From: Bacteroidota bacterium
GTDB lineage: Bacteria; Bacteroidota; Bacteroidia; Flavobacteriales; Weeksellaceae
DNA length: 29,372 nucleotides
Reading direction: 5' to 3'
Assembly (NCBI GenBank): GCA_023399595.1
Contig: JAEWOR010000003.1
Span: 1 to 29,372, forward strand
In this document: one piece after another, positions 1-8,641 of the stretch
Layout of the letters: every line of letters begins with the position of its first letter
Numbering within the stretch: the stretch's first letter is position 1
Translations under genes and position numbers: made by a program
The notes under the pieces: generated by a model
The model's database searches: none
What the model was told of the DNA's origin: nothing
Seen by the model: only the letters and a program-made list of their open reading frames with translations

Positions 1-122
1 AGGATTTAAAACAAGAATATTAGCTAAAATAACCGCTCTAACTGTGATACAACTCATTAATAAACAAAACAACAGAAATATTAACAATTTAAAAATTAGT
101 ATTGCCTAAATGCACTACGGGT
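1..122 (+). mobile_element. 3' end of an IS982-like insertion sequence
   Basis: The transposase stop codon is followed closely by TGCACTACGGGT (111-122). Read inward from the end this is ACCCGTAGTGCA, the ACCC-type terminus I associate with IS982-family inverted repeats. The element probably ends near 122. The left inverted repeat and target duplication are outside the window, so the boundary is approximate. Confidence 0.45.
2..109 (+). pseudogene. IS982-family transposase, C-terminal end (partial at window edge)
   Basis: A reading frame open from the window edge encodes 35 residues ending at TAA 107-109. The segment AKITALTVIQLINK followed by NRNINNLKI is the pattern I recall for the last residues of IS982-family (ISRa1-like) transposases of flavobacteria. 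The catalytic DDE part would lie upstream, outside the window, so I cannot say whether the gene is intact. It is too short for a normal ORF call. Family assignment rests on recognition of the C-terminus only. Confidence 0.6.
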
Positions 123-177
123 TAATTAATGATGTTGTTATTAATGTAGTTTAGAAGTAAAAATGAAATGTTTTTCA

Positions 178-202
178 GGGTGGTTTTTAACCGCCCTTTT
201 TT
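178..202 (+). terminator. Rho-independent terminator
   Basis: GGGTGGTT (178-185) pairs with AACCGCCC (189-196), one G-T pair included, around a three-base loop, and is followed by six T. It acts on the + strand. No + strand gene other than the IS remnant lies upstream in the window, so it was probably the terminator of a gene or RNA disrupted by, or lying beyond, the IS. Confidence 0.7.
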
Positions 203-313
203 GCATATAAATATTAATGAACTCCCAAATTTATAGATCACTAAGAATAATAAAGACTAAAATAAGAATTATCAGTGTTGGTTTAGTTGTAGAATAGGGA
301 AAATATTGTAAAC
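203..313. other. Short gene-free spacer
   Basis: AT-rich sequence between the + strand terminator and the tRNA terminator. I see no open frame, promoter box or repeat in it. Confidence 0.5.
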
Positions 314-341
314 AAAAAAGGAAGCGATAAAGCTTCCTTTT
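314..341 (-). terminator. Terminator of tRNA-Glu
   Basis: On the minus strand AAAAGGAAGC and GCTTCCTTTT form a 10-bp stem with a six-base loop and continue into a T run. It starts two bases after the tRNA 3' end, so the tRNA appears to be transcribed alone. Confidence 0.8.
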
Positions 342-342
342 G

Positions 343-414
343 TAGTCTATAGGGGAATCGAACCCCTGTTGCAAGAATGAAAATCTTGAGTCCTAACCAC
401 TAGACGAATAGACC
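343..414 (-). tRNA. tRNA-Glu (anticodon UUC)
   Basis: The minus strand starts GGTCTAT and ends ATAGACT plus discriminator A, giving a 7-bp acceptor stem with a terminal G-U pair. The T arm carries GGTTCGATTCC. The anticodon stem CAAGA/TCTTG encloses the loop TTTTCAT, so the anticodon is TTC (Glu). Length is 72 bases and CCA is not encoded. Its promoter (431-461) and terminator (314-341) are both visible. Confidence 0.95.
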
Positions 415-430
415 GTTGTTTTTAGGAATG

Positions 431-461
431 CAAAAATAGAAATGATTTTCGAATTATGCAA
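431..461 (-). promoter_or_regulatory. Promoter of tRNA-Glu
   Basis: Minus-strand TATTTTTG (438 to 431) fits the Bacteroidota -7 box TAnnTTTG. A TTG (461 to 459) lies 20 bases upstream as the -33 element. The expected start is about 7 bases past the box, some 10 bases before the mature tRNA 5' end. Confidence 0.7.
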
Positions 462-471
462 CTTTTTTTTG

Positions 472-1770
472 TTATTTGAACCTTTTTTCTATCACCGCAT
501 TTTTAATGCCTTTATTTTCAACTTCTTTCAAAAGTTTAATGGCATCTTCCAAAGTGTTGGCTTTTCCGTAATTGTAATAAAAAATGCCGTTTTCTTTATT
601 TCTGTCCACGTTTTTAAGACTGAGCAAAATAGGATTATTGCTACTTAATTTATCTTTTCCAGCATATACTTCTATTGTATAAAAACCAGAGCTTAATTTT
701 TGATTTGGCATGAAACCCACAGAGAATGCATTTCTAAATCCAGCATCTTTGGCTGTTTTTACATTACTATCTCTTACAGAAGCAAGATTCGTTACTGCGT
801 AATAATATTTATAAAGGCCGTTTTCTTTAAGGGTAAGAATGTAGTTCAAGCCTTTTAGTTCTGGATCTCCCTCATTGTATTTTATTGGAGAACTCATTAA
901 TAAGATTCTGAAATCATTTCTTAGAGGCGTCTCATCAACTTTTTTAGGTTGCTGAGTGTTTTTAGTATAATTATCATCTGTGTTGCCTGCTTTTCTATCT
1001 ATTCCTTTTTTATAAGAAATAATAGCTTGGTAAATACTTTGTGCAATTTCGTTTTGTCCTTTTTCAGAAGAGATATAGGCAGCATCTTCTCTGTTGCTTA
1101 TAAATCCCATTTCTATAAGAACAGAAGGCATGGCATTTCTTCTTAAAACGTGTAAGTTTTGTTGTTTTACTCCTCTTGAAAATCTCTTATCCTTTTTTTC
1201 GAAATTTTCTTCCACAAAGGCTCCAAAGATTAAGCTTTTCTCGAGATATTTACTTTGTTGAAGTTTTAATGCGATTAAGTTTTCTGGTGAATCACCGTTA
1301 GCAAAAGTCTGCTTGTCTTTTTCGTCAAGGTAAATTACATCATTTTCAGCTTTTGCTACTTCAAGATTTTCTTTGTTTTGATCTGGACCTTGAACAAAAG
1401 TTTCAGTACCATAAGGCGCAGATCTTTGGTTTGCATTTACGTGAATAGAGATAAATAAATCAGCTTTACTTCTATTCGCAAGGGTGGTTCTATCCGTTAA
1501 GCTAGGATATTCATCAATTTTTCTTGTGTATATTACTTTATAGTCTTTTTGTGACTCTAAAAGTTTTCCTACTTTCAAGGTTACAGCTAAGGTGATGTCC
1601 TTTTCTGCTAAATAACCTAAATCAGAATACGTTCTGTTAGCACCAATGTCTTTCCCTCCATGTCCTGCATCTAGAACTACAGTGAATTTTTTTTGAGAAA
1701 ATAAAAGACCTGAAAATACCATTAAAAAGATGGTTGTGAATATTTTGATATAAAATCTTTGCGGATTCAT
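472..1770 (-). CDS. N-acetylmuramoyl-L-alanine amidase (Amidase_3)
   Basis: The 432-aa product is a zinc amidase that cuts the bond between MurNAc and the stem peptide of peptidoglycan, probably in the periplasm. Residues 1-25 form a signal peptide. The Amidase_3 domain follows (about 28-255): DAGHGG with zinc ligand H37, a Glu ligand near E56, FISIHVNA with H110, and the catalytic glutamate in VLIEMGF (E220). An insert at about 120-200 is typical of long Bacteroidota AmiC-like enzymes. The last 130 residues form an extra domain ending in an SPOR-like segment (FYYNYGKANTLEDAIKLLK), which may bind septal peptidoglycan. It is divergent from the LptD-like gene with a 54-base gap, so both envelope genes start from one short region. 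Confidence 0.92.
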   Translation of the reverse strand: MNPQRFYIKIFTTIFLMVFSGLLFSQKKFTVVLDAGHGGKDIGANRTYSDLGYLAEKDITLAVTLKVGKLLESQKDYKVIYTRKIDEYPSLTDRTTLANRSKADLFISIHVNANQRSAPYGTETFVQGPDQNKENLEVAKAENDVIYLDEKDKQTFANGDSPENLIALKLQQSKYLEKSLIFGAFVEENFEKKDKRFSRGVKQQNLHVLRRNAMPSVLIEMGFISNREDAAYISSEKGQNEIAQSIYQAIISYKKGIDRKAGNTDDNYTKNTQQPKKVDETPLRNDFRILLMSSPIKYNEGDPELKGLNYILTLKENGLYKYYYAVTNLASVRDSNVKTAKDAGFRNAFSVGFMPNQKLSSGFYTIEVYAGKDKLSSNNPILLSLKNVDRNKENGIFYYNYGKANTLEDAIKLLKEVENKGIKNAVIEKRFK

Positions 1771-1792
1771 ATTAGAATTTTAAAAATTGTAT

Positions 1793-1800
1793 TAATTTTG
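1793..1800 (+). promoter_or_regulatory. Probable -7 promoter box of the LptD-like gene
   Basis: TAATTTTG matches TAnnTTTG. It sits 25 bases before the proposed TTG start and upstream of AAGGAG (1813-1818). No well-spaced -33 TTG is evident, so confidence is moderate. Confidence 0.45.
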
Positions 1801-1824
1801 AGCCCAAATTACAAGGAGATAACA

Positions 1825-4512
1825 TTGCATAAAGCCCGCTTCAAAAATATATTACAAATTCCAATTATCCTAATTTTTAACAATTTTTTAGCACAGAAAA
1901 GTCCTGGGAATTTGTTAGAAAATAAGATAGTTGGCGATACTATTCCCCAAAAGGATACAATTATTCAAAAGCCAGAGCGATTGGAGAGTATCTTATACAA
2001 GAAAGCGGAGTCTATAAGTAGGGATTTTCCTAAAAAAATGATTTTCCTAAAAAGAAAGGCTCAAGTACAATATCAAGATATGCAAATTGATGCTGATTAT
2101 ATTAGCATTGATGAGTCTAAGAATTTAATTTTTGCGAGAGGAAAACAAGATTCCACAGGAAGAATTATTGAACCTGTAATTACTACGCAAGCTGGTAAAA
2201 AATACGAAACAGATCAGTTTAACTACAACTACAAAACCAAACAAGCTATTGCTTTCAACGCAAGAACCGAAGAAAGTGAAGGGGTAATTGTAGCAGATAA
2301 AACCAAAAAGTATAACGATTCTGTCTTCTTTATGCGAAGAGGAAAATATACTACCGACGACTATTTCATTAAAAAGAAAGATACTGTTGCTGATTATTAT
2401 TTATTAGCTCCTCATATTAAACTTATAAAAGGCAAAAATAAATCTCAGGTGGTTACAGGACCAGTTCAGATGTATATAGAGGAAGTTCCCACACCTCTTA
2501 TTATGCCGTTTGCTATTTTACCGTTTTCAGATAAAAGGTCTGCTGGGATTCTTATTCCAAGTTTTGGAGAAAGACAGGATGTAGGTTTTTTCTTAAACGG
2601 TTTAGGGTATTATCAACCTATTGGTGAGCATTTTGATATAAAAATACTCGCTGATATTTATACCAAAGGAAGTTGGAATTTTAAACCTGAACTGAACTAT
2701 ATTAAAAAATACCGATATAATGGTAATTTTTCTGCGGATATAGGAACTATGGTTAGAGGAATAAAAGGATTACCAGAATACAACAAATCTAATACCTATA
2801 GAATAGCTTGGAGACATTCTCAGGATATGAAAGCCAATCCTTTCCTCAATTTTTCTGCGTCTGTAGACATTGTAAGCACTAAATTCTATAACAATACGGT
2901 TAATAATAACTATATTTTTAATCAAAATGTACTGAATACGCAACAAAACTCTAGTTTAAGTTTAACAAAACGTTTTCTTAATTTACCTATTACAATTACA
3001 GGAAACGCATCTTACTCTCAGAATTTTGCCACTGGAAATGCGGATTTAAGATTGCCACAATTGAATGTTGCAGTTAACCAATTTTATTTATTTAAATCTA
3101 AAACAGGGGTTAGAGAAGGTTTATTGGAGAATATTACGGTAAATACAGGCCTTAATCTTAATAATTTTGTTACCACTCAGGAAGGGGAATTGTTTAAGAA
3201 AGAAATGTGGGATAAACTTCAAACAGGTATAAAAAACAATATCCAAATTGGAACCAACACTACCATTGCAAAATATTTTACTTTTAGTGTAAATGCAACT
3301 ATTGATAATGCATTTACTACCAAAAGCACCACAAAATTTTATGATCCACTAGAAAATAAAGAAGTAGCAAGGATTGATAAAAAAGTAGCAGGTTATTCCA
3401 CCTATTCTGCAGGCGCAAGTTTACAGACTATTGTTTACGGACAAGCTAACTTTAAAAAAGGTTCGGCTATAGAAGCAATTAGGCATGTTGTTACTCCAAG
3501 TATTGGTTTTACGTATTCTCCAGATTTTGGAAATCCAAAGTTTGGGTATTACAAAAACTATTACAATGCTTATGGTGCTTTAACGCCCTATTCTATTTTT
3601 GATGGTGGAATTATTGGCACACCTTCAAACGGTGAAGTTGGATCTTTAAATTTTAATATTGGTAATAATATTGAAATGAAGGTGAGGTCTAAATCAGATT
3701 CTACAGGGGTGAAAAAAGTAAAGATTTTCGAATCTTTAAATGTTTCTGGAGGGTACAACTTTGCCGCAAAATCTCATCCTTGGTCAATATTTAGTATCAA
3801 TGGTCAATCTTCGTTTTTTGATAATAAACTAAGTGTTAATACTAGTTTAAGTTTAGATCCTTATAGAATAGAGTTTTTACCAGGTCAAGACACAGGTATA
3901 AGAACGGAAGATTTTGGATATTTTAATCTTCAGGGTTTCAATATGCAGATGAGTTTTCCTTTAAGCAGTGAGCTTTTTGGTGCTAAAGCCAAGAAGAAAA
4001 AAAGCGAAAAAGAAAATAATGATGCTGTAAATGAAAACGAAAACATTGATATTAAAGAGGGTAAAGAAGAAAATAAAACTGATGACAGTGATTTAGCGGC
4101 TAAATATTCTAAAAAAGGAGAAATTAGAAATGAGAATTATTATTTTGATGATGATAATTATGCTCGTTTTGAACAACCTTGGACGCTTAATCTTACAGCA
4201 AGTTATTCTTATTCAAAATCATTGAGTAAATTTGGAAATAAAGTGGCGTCTATTGGTTTGGATGGCTCTATAAAACTTACTCCCTATTGGAACATCAATG
4301 GTAGTACGCATTACGATGTTATTAGTAAAGACCTCGCTTATACAAGACTTGGTTTTTCAAGGGATCAAAGAAGTTTCACCATTACTTTCAACTGGGTTCC
4401 TTTTGGACAATATAAGGTTTATGATTTCTTCATCGGAATTAAAGCGAATATCCTAAAAGATGCCCTTAAATATAAGGACAGGAGTTTCACGCAACCCAAT
4501 GCTCCATTCTAG
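1825..4512 (+). CDS. lptD: LPS-assembly protein LptD / OstA-like outer-membrane protein
   Basis: About 895 aa. The protein should insert lipopolysaccharide into the outer leaflet of the outer membrane. A hydrophobic N-terminus (ILQIPIILIFNNFLAQ) is a signal peptide. A periplasmic OstA/LptA-like jelly-roll part follows (AQVQYQDMQIDADYISID), then a long beta-barrel rich in alternating aromatic strands, beginning near IMPFAILPFSDKRSAGILIPSFGE, the signature seen in Bacteroidota LptD. A Lys/Glu/Asn-rich low-complexity loop is encoded at about 3985-4100. I prefer the TTG at 1825, preceded by AAGGAG and starting directly before the signal peptide. The frame is open to ATG 1759, but that lies inside the divergent amidase gene and upstream of the promoter box. 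Confidence 0.85.
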   Translation: MHKARFKNILQIPIILIFNNFLAQKSPGNLLENKIVGDTIPQKDTIIQKPERLESILYKKAESISRDFPKKMIFLKRKAQVQYQDMQIDADYISIDESKNLIFARGKQDSTGRIIEPVITTQAGKKYETDQFNYNYKTKQAIAFNARTEESEGVIVADKTKKYNDSVFFMRRGKYTTDDYFIKKKDTVADYYLLAPHIKLIKGKNKSQVVTGPVQMYIEEVPTPLIMPFAILPFSDKRSAGILIPSFGERQDVGFFLNGLGYYQPIGEHFDIKILADIYTKGSWNFKPELNYIKKYRYNGNFSADIGTMVRGIKGLPEYNKSNTYRIAWRHSQDMKANPFLNFSASVDIVSTKFYNNTVNNNYIFNQNVLNTQQNSSLSLTKRFLNLPITITGNASYSQNFATGNADLRLPQLNVAVNQFYLFKSKTGVREGLLENITVNTGLNLNNFVTTQEGELFKKEMWDKLQTGIKNNIQIGTNTTIAKYFTFSVNATIDNAFTTKSTTKFYDPLENKEVARIDKKVAGYSTYSAGASLQTIVYGQANFKKGSAIEAIRHVVTPSIGFTYSPDFGNPKFGYYKNYYNAYGALTPYSIFDGGIIGTPSNGEVGSLNFNIGNNIEMKVRSKSDSTGVKKVKIFESLNVSGGYNFAAKSHPWSIFSINGQSSFFDNKLSVNTSLSLDPYRIEFLPGQDTGIRTEDFGYFNLQGFNMQMSFPLSSELFGAKAKKKKSEKENNDAVNENENIDIKEGKEENKTDDSDLAAKYSKKGEIRNENYYFDDDNYARFEQPWTLNLTASYSYSKSLSKFGNKVASIGLDGSIKLTPYWNINGSTHYDVISKDLAYTRLGFSRDQRSFTITFNWVPFGQYKVYDFFIGIKANILKDALKYKDRSFTQPNAPF

Positions 4513-4516
4513 CAAG

Positions 4517-4547
4517 TTGAATATTGATATTTTTAGTTTTATATTTG
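4517..4547 (+). promoter_or_regulatory. Promoter of ridA
   Basis: TTG (4517-4519), 20 bases, then TATATTTG (4540-4547), a full match to the Bacteroidota TTG/TAnnTTTG pattern. It lies 22 bases before the ridA ATG and just after the LptD-like stop codon. Confidence 0.7.
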
Positions 4548-4569
4548 CACGAAATAAATTTAATTATTC

Positions 4570-4950
4570 ATGAAGAAAATAATATCTACAGAAAATGCTC
4601 CTGCAGCAATTGGACCTTACTCACAAGCTAATATGGCTAATGGAGTTTTGTATATTTCTGGTCAAATTCCAGTAGATCCTGCAACAGGAAAATTAGTTGA
4701 AGGTATTGAGAAAGAAACACATCAGGTGATGAAAAATCTTCAAGCTATACTTACAGAAGCAGGAATGACTTTTAAAAATGTTGTAAAAGCAACAATCTTC
4801 CTTAAAAGTATGGATGATTTTGCTGTTATGAATGATATTTATGCTTCATATTTGGATCAAGATGCTTTTCCTGCAAGAGAAACTGTACAAGTTTCTTGTC
4901 TTCCAAAAAATGTGGATATTGAAATCTCTATGATTGCTCATCAAGACTAA
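4570..4950 (+). CDS. ridA: RidA family reactive imine/enamine deaminase
   Basis: 126 aa, the usual RidA (YjgF/YER057c/UK114) length. The family hydrolyses reactive 2-aminoacrylate-type enamines released by PLP enzymes, in the cytosol as a trimer. Visible signatures are GPYSQA near the N-terminus, ISGQIPVDPATG, the NLQAILTEAGM helix, and the FPARETVQV segment whose arginine binds the carboxylate of the substrate. The stop codon overlaps the ATG of the next membrane-protein gene by one base, so the two are translated from one message. It has its own promoter. Confidence 0.95.
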   Translation: MKKIISTENAPAAIGPYSQANMANGVLYISGQIPVDPATGKLVEGIEKETHQVMKNLQAILTEAGMTFKNVVKATIFLKSMDDFAVMNDIYASYLDQDAFPARETVQVSCLPKNVDIEISMIAHQD

Positions 4951-5405
4951 TGAGTTTTTTAAGGAATACATTTGCGGTACTTTTCGGATTAGCGATTTCT
5001 ACGTTAATCATTACATTGGGAATAAGAATTAATCCTAACTGGATTACCTTTGAGGCTTTTTCTCCTTTTGAGCATTGGGAACATTTCCTAAAAAGTGTTC
5101 AGAATGATAAATCTTTTTTTGGTTTCTTGCTTTTTATTTCTGGTTTGGCTGCTACAGTTGGAGGAGTTGCTACTGCTATCATTGTAAAATATGCCAAGGT
5201 GGCTTATGCTATCTTAATTGGTTTTATAATGTTGTTTATAGCAATGTTGGACGTTATTATTTATCCTTACCATCCAACATTTTATAAAATATGTATTTTC
5301 CTTACGTTTTTCCCTTTTGCATGGATGGGAGGTAAAATTGTTGAGGTAATCTATGAAAGGAAAAAGAAAAGACAAACTATTGAACGTATGAATAGTAAAA
5401 AATAA
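4950..5405 (+). CDS. Four-helix inner-membrane protein of unknown function
   Basis: 151 aa with four hydrophobic segments: about 6-24, 58-78, 82-104 and 113-130. The last is followed by a strongly basic cytosolic tail (YERKKKRQTIERMNSKK). The start ATG shares its A with the ridA stop codon, and a terminator follows directly, making a two-gene ridA operon. I do not recognise a named family. Similar small membrane proteins are common in flavobacteria. The pairing with ridA does not by itself give a function. Confidence 0.8.
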   Translation: MSFLRNTFAVLFGLAISTLIITLGIRINPNWITFEAFSPFEHWEHFLKSVQNDKSFFGFLLFISGLAATVGGVATAIIVKYAKVAYAILIGFIMLFIAMLDVIIYPYHPTFYKICIFLTFFPFAWMGGKIVEVIYERKKKRQTIERMNSKK

Positions 5406-5434
5406 AAAACGCCGCAATTTGCGGCGTTTTTATT
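5404..5434. terminator. Bidirectional terminator between the ridA operon and the DegP gene
   Basis: CGCCGCA (5410-5416) pairs with TGCGGCG (5420-5426) around a three-base loop. A run of six A precedes the stem and a T-rich tract follows it, so it can stop both the + strand operon and the - strand protease gene. Confidence 0.85.
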
Positions 5435-5452
5435 TTGTTATCTTAAACCAGT

Positions 5453-6979
5453 TTATGGCATTTTAAATCCTTTGGTGTAGATTCTACCATATTCATCCAC
5501 GAATTTTACCTGAACGTTTCCTTGGTATTTATCTAGAATTTTTTCTACATCCTTCTGAGAGTTTACAGGCTTTCCGTTAATTTCTATTACAATATAGTTG
5601 TCAACAACCCCTATTTTAGACATTTCACTTCCTTCAATTACATTTTTTGCAATAACACCGCTATTTAAACCGTAATCAGTTTTAAATTTTTCACTTAGTG
5701 GCTCGAAATCTGAACCAATTTTTTCAGTCACTCCTAAATCGGCTTTCGATCTTGCAGAAGTTCCTCCTTTCTGGTCTTTTAATGTTACTGTAGTGGTAGT
5801 TTCTTTACCGTTTCTTTGATACGTTACTTGTACTTTATCTCCAGGTCTTTTGCTTCCAACAGACATAGATAAATCAGCAAAATCAGTAATGTTCATATTA
5901 TCAACCTTAGTAATAACATCTCCTTTTCTAATTCCAGCATTTTCCGCACCGCTATTATCCGTTACTGATGTTACATAAATCCCTGAACCATTTTTAATAT
6001 TGGTTTTGTACTGTCGGTTGTAAGAGGCAACTTGTCTTTCATCCGAAAGGTCTAATGAAGAAACACCTAAAAAGCCTCTTTGTACAATACCGAATTTCTT
6101 AATGTCTTCCACCACTTTTCTTGCCAAGTTGGCAGGAACTGCAAAGCCATAACCTTGATAATAGCCGTTTGTTGAAGAAATTGCAGAGTTAATACCAATA
6201 AGTTCACCATTTACATTTACCAAAGCTCCTCCGGAGTTTCCTGGGTTAATAGCGGCATCCGTTTGTAAGAAGCTTTCAATAGGGTTGGTTGCAGTGCCTT
6301 GGCTTCCTAGAATTCCAATTCCTCTACCTTTTGCAGAAATAATTCCCGCTGTTACCGTTGAATTTAATCCTAGTGGATTTCCTACAGCTAAGACCCATTG
6401 TCCCACTTCCACATTATCCGAATTAGCAAAATTTAAGTACGGAAGCCCTTTTTCTTCAATTTTTAATAAAGAAATATCGGTGTTGGGGTCTGTTCCAACT
6501 AAGGTTGCGATATAAGATTTTTTGTTGCTTAAAACTACTTCTAGTTTATTAGCGCCTGCCACAACGTGGTTATTGGAAATAATATAACCATCAGGTGAAA
6601 TAATTACTCCCGAGCCTAGACCCGAAGGCATATTATCTGGTGTACGTTGGTTTTGTCGTTGCTGTCCTCTTCCATTTCCTTGTGGTCCAAAAAAGAAATC
6701 AAACAAATCTTGTTCAGAAGCTCGGCTTGAAGAAGTTTTGTTTTGGTAATTTTTTATGGTTACAACTGCAGGAACAGTGGTTTTAGAGGCTTTTACAAAA
6801 TCATCTCCTACAGCACCTGTATTCAGTCCTACAAAAGAAACATTGTTGGAAGGCTTAAAAAAAGAGTAATCTTCTGAGCCTGAATTTTTATCAAAATATT
6901 GAATTGCTCCAAAAGTGGTAGCTCCAGATACAACTCCTACAAAAGCGAATGGTAATAGTTTTTTAAAAGTATTCTTCAT
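5453..6979 (-). CDS. DegP/HtrA (Do) family periplasmic serine protease
   Basis: 508 aa from the chosen start. The protein degrades or refolds damaged periplasmic proteins. Residues 5-25 are a signal/anchor segment. The trypsin-like domain has the triad H138 (in SNNHVVAG), D168 (in TDISLLK) and S249 (in NPGNSGG). Two PDZ domains follow: one around GIYVTSVTDNSGAENAGIRKGD, a second in the last 100 residues (GVIAKNVIEGSEMSKIGV). A Gly/Gln/Arg-rich linker at 98-113 corresponds to the regulatory LA loop. The start at 6979 is preceded by AAGGAGATATACA, a good ribosome site; a longer reading to 7027 runs into the promoter and adds a basic stretch before the signal peptide. Confidence 0.93.
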   Translation of the reverse strand: MKNTFKKLLPFAFVGVVSGATTFGAIQYFDKNSGSEDYSFFKPSNNVSFVGLNTGAVGDDFVKASKTTVPAVVTIKNYQNKTSSSRASEQDLFDFFFGPQGNGRGQQRQNQRTPDNMPSGLGSGVIISPDGYIISNNHVVAGANKLEVVLSNKKSYIATLVGTDPNTDISLLKIEEKGLPYLNFANSDNVEVGQWVLAVGNPLGLNSTVTAGIISAKGRGIGILGSQGTATNPIESFLQTDAAINPGNSGGALVNVNGELIGINSAISSTNGYYQGYGFAVPANLARKVVEDIKKFGIVQRGFLGVSSLDLSDERQVASYNRQYKTNIKNGSGIYVTSVTDNSGAENAGIRKGDVITKVDNMNITDFADLSMSVGSKRPGDKVQVTYQRNGKETTTTVTLKDQKGGTSARSKADLGVTEKIGSDFEPLSEKFKTDYGLNSGVIAKNVIEGSEMSKIGVVDNYIVIEINGKPVNSQKDVEKILDKYQGNVQVKFVDEYGRIYTKGFKMP

Positions 6980-7024
6980 TGTATATCTCCTTTTTTTTAA
7001 TATTTTTTTTGATATTTGATTTAG

Positions 7025-7056
7025 CAAATTTAATGCTAAATAAGTGTTAAATTCAA
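7025..7056 (-). promoter_or_regulatory. Promoter of the DegP-like protease
   Basis: Minus-strand TAAATTTG (7032 to 7025) fits TAnnTTTG, with TTG (7056 to 7054) 21 bases upstream. It supports the start at 6979 over the longer reading from 7027, which begins inside the box. Confidence 0.65.
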
Positions 7057-7224
7057 GTCTAAAGTTGCAGTTTTAACTAAAATTTAACATCAATTAAATC
7101 TTTTTGTCATTTATGTGACAATAAAGTCGTGTTTTAAACCTAAAATTCTGTGTTTATTGAACCAAAACCAAGCCATTCTATTTATTGTACTGACTTTTTG
7201 TCCAAGAGTTTTGAAGAATTTGCT

Positions 7225-7232
7225 TATCTTTG
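7225..7232 (+). promoter_or_regulatory. -7 box upstream of trhO
   Basis: TATCTTTG matches TAnnTTTG and lies 32 bases before the trhO ATG. The nearest TTG (7198-7200) is 24 bases upstream, slightly longer than ideal. Confidence 0.5.
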
Positions 7233-7264
7233 CAAAAATTTTTCTCACTTAAAACGTTTATAGC

Positions 7265-8641
7265 ATGCAACTGTACAACATCTTAAGCGCAGAAGAAAGA
7301 GCTCAACTTATTGATGAAGCTGGTAAGGAACGCCTTACATTGTCTTTCTATGCGTATGCCAAAATTGAAAATCCTAAAAAATTTCGCGACGATTTATTTA
7401 TAGCTTGGAATGCACTTGATGCACTTGGCCGTATTTATGTTGCTCATGAAGGTATTAACGCTCAAATGAGTGTTCCAGCGGATCAATTTGAGGCTTTTCG
7501 CGATACGTTAGAAGTATATGATTTTATGAAAGGTATTCGTCTCAATGTAGCAGTAGAGCAAGATAATCACTCTTTTTTGAAGTTAACAATTAAGGTTAGA
7601 AACAAAATTGTAGCAGATGGTTTGAATGATGAAACTTTTGATGTAACCAATAAAGGTATTCATTTAAAAGCTCAAGAATTTAATAATATGCTTGAAGATC
7701 CTAACACAATTGTGGTGGATTTCAGAAATCATTACGAAAGTGAAGTAGGCCATTTTGAAGGAGCTATTACGCCAGATGTAGAAAACTTTAGAGAAAGTTT
7801 ACCTATTATTAATGATCAACTTCAAGACTTTAAAGAAGATAAAAATTTATTAATGTATTGTACAGGAGGTATTCGTTGTGAAAAAGCGAGTGCTTACTTC
7901 AAACATCAAGGTTTTAAAAATGTATTCCAATTAGAAGGTGGAATTATTGAATATACCCGTCAGATAAAAGAAGAAAATATTACAAGTAAATTTATTGGTA
8001 AAAACTTTGTATTCGATCATCGTTTAGGAGAGAGAATTACCGATGATATTATTGCGCAATGTCACCAATGTGGAAAACCTTGTGATAACCATACCAATTG
8101 TGCTAATGATGCTTGTCATTTATTGTTTATCCAATGTGATGAATGTAAAGCTGCAATGGAAAACTGTTGTTCTTCTGAATGTCAGGAAACCATTCACTTA
8201 CCTTGGGAAGAGCAAGTAGCGAAAAGGAAAGGTCTTCAGGTTGGAAATAAGGTTTTCAGAAAAGGAAAATCTGAAGCCTTGAAGTTTAAAAAATCTGGAG
8301 ATTTAACAACTCAATCTTTAGGAAAAGCAAAACCTGAAACCAAAGATATTCGTCAAAAAATAAAGGTTAAAAAGACTTTATTAGGAAAAGCGGAACATTA
8401 TTTTACCAAATCAAAAATTACGCAATTTTTAATGGAGAATAGTGAGATTTCAGTAGGAGATAAGGTTTTAATTTCTGGACCCACCACGGGAGAACAAGAA
8501 TTTGTAATTACAAATTTGTTTGTAAACGGAGCTCCAAGTGAAACGGCAAAAGAAGGAGATCAAATAACATTTGAAGTTCCTTTCCGAACTCGTTTATCTG
8601 ATAAATTATATAAAATTTTACCAGTTTTAGAAAATGCATAA
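7265..8641 (+). CDS. trhO: tRNA uridine(34) hydroxylase TrhO (rhodanese-like, YceA family)
   Basis: 458 aa. TrhO hydroxylates wobble uridine 34 of tRNAs to 5-hydroxyuridine, the first step to cmo5U/mo5U. An N-terminal acylphosphatase-like domain (about 20-115, GRIYVAHEGINAQMSVP) is followed by a rhodanese domain with active-site C199 in MYCTGGIRC. A cysteine-rich zinc-type segment then reads CHQCGKPC...CANDACH...CDECKAAMENCC. The E. coli enzyme is about 350 aa. Here about 100 further residues follow: a basic linker and a small C-terminal domain (ISVGDKVLISGPTTGEQEF). I believe this extension is common in Bacteroidota. The stop codon overlaps the start of the next gene. Confidence 0.92.
   Translation: MQLYNILSAEERAQLIDEAGKERLTLSFYAYAKIENPKKFRDDLFIAWNALDALGRIYVAHEGINAQMSVPADQFEAFRDTLEVYDFMKGIRLNVAVEQDNHSFLKLTIKVRNKIVADGLNDETFDVTNKGIHLKAQEFNNMLEDPNTIVVDFRNHYESEVGHFEGAITPDVENFRESLPIINDQLQDFKEDKNLLMYCTGGIRCEKASAYFKHQGFKNVFQLEGGIIEYTRQIKEENITSKFIGKNFVFDHRLGERITDDIIAQCHQCGKPCDNHTNCANDACHLLFIQCDECKAAMENCCSSECQETIHLPWEEQVAKRKGLQVGNKVFRKGKSEALKFKKSGDLTTQSLGKAKPETKDIRQKIKVKKTLLGKAEHYFTKSKITQFLMENSEISVGDKVLISGPTTGEQEFVITNLFVNGAPSETAKEGDQITFEVPFRTRLSDKLYKILPVLENA

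Noticed and set aside
1759..1824. Longer start of the LptD-like protein at ATG 1759
   Set aside because: It lies inside the divergent amidase gene and upstream of the TAATTTTG box; the TTG at 1825 has AAGGAG and directly begins a signal peptide.
6980..7027. Sixteen extra N-terminal residues of the DegP-like protease
   Set aside because: They precede the signal peptide and begin inside the promoter box; the ATG at 6979 has a strong ribosome site.
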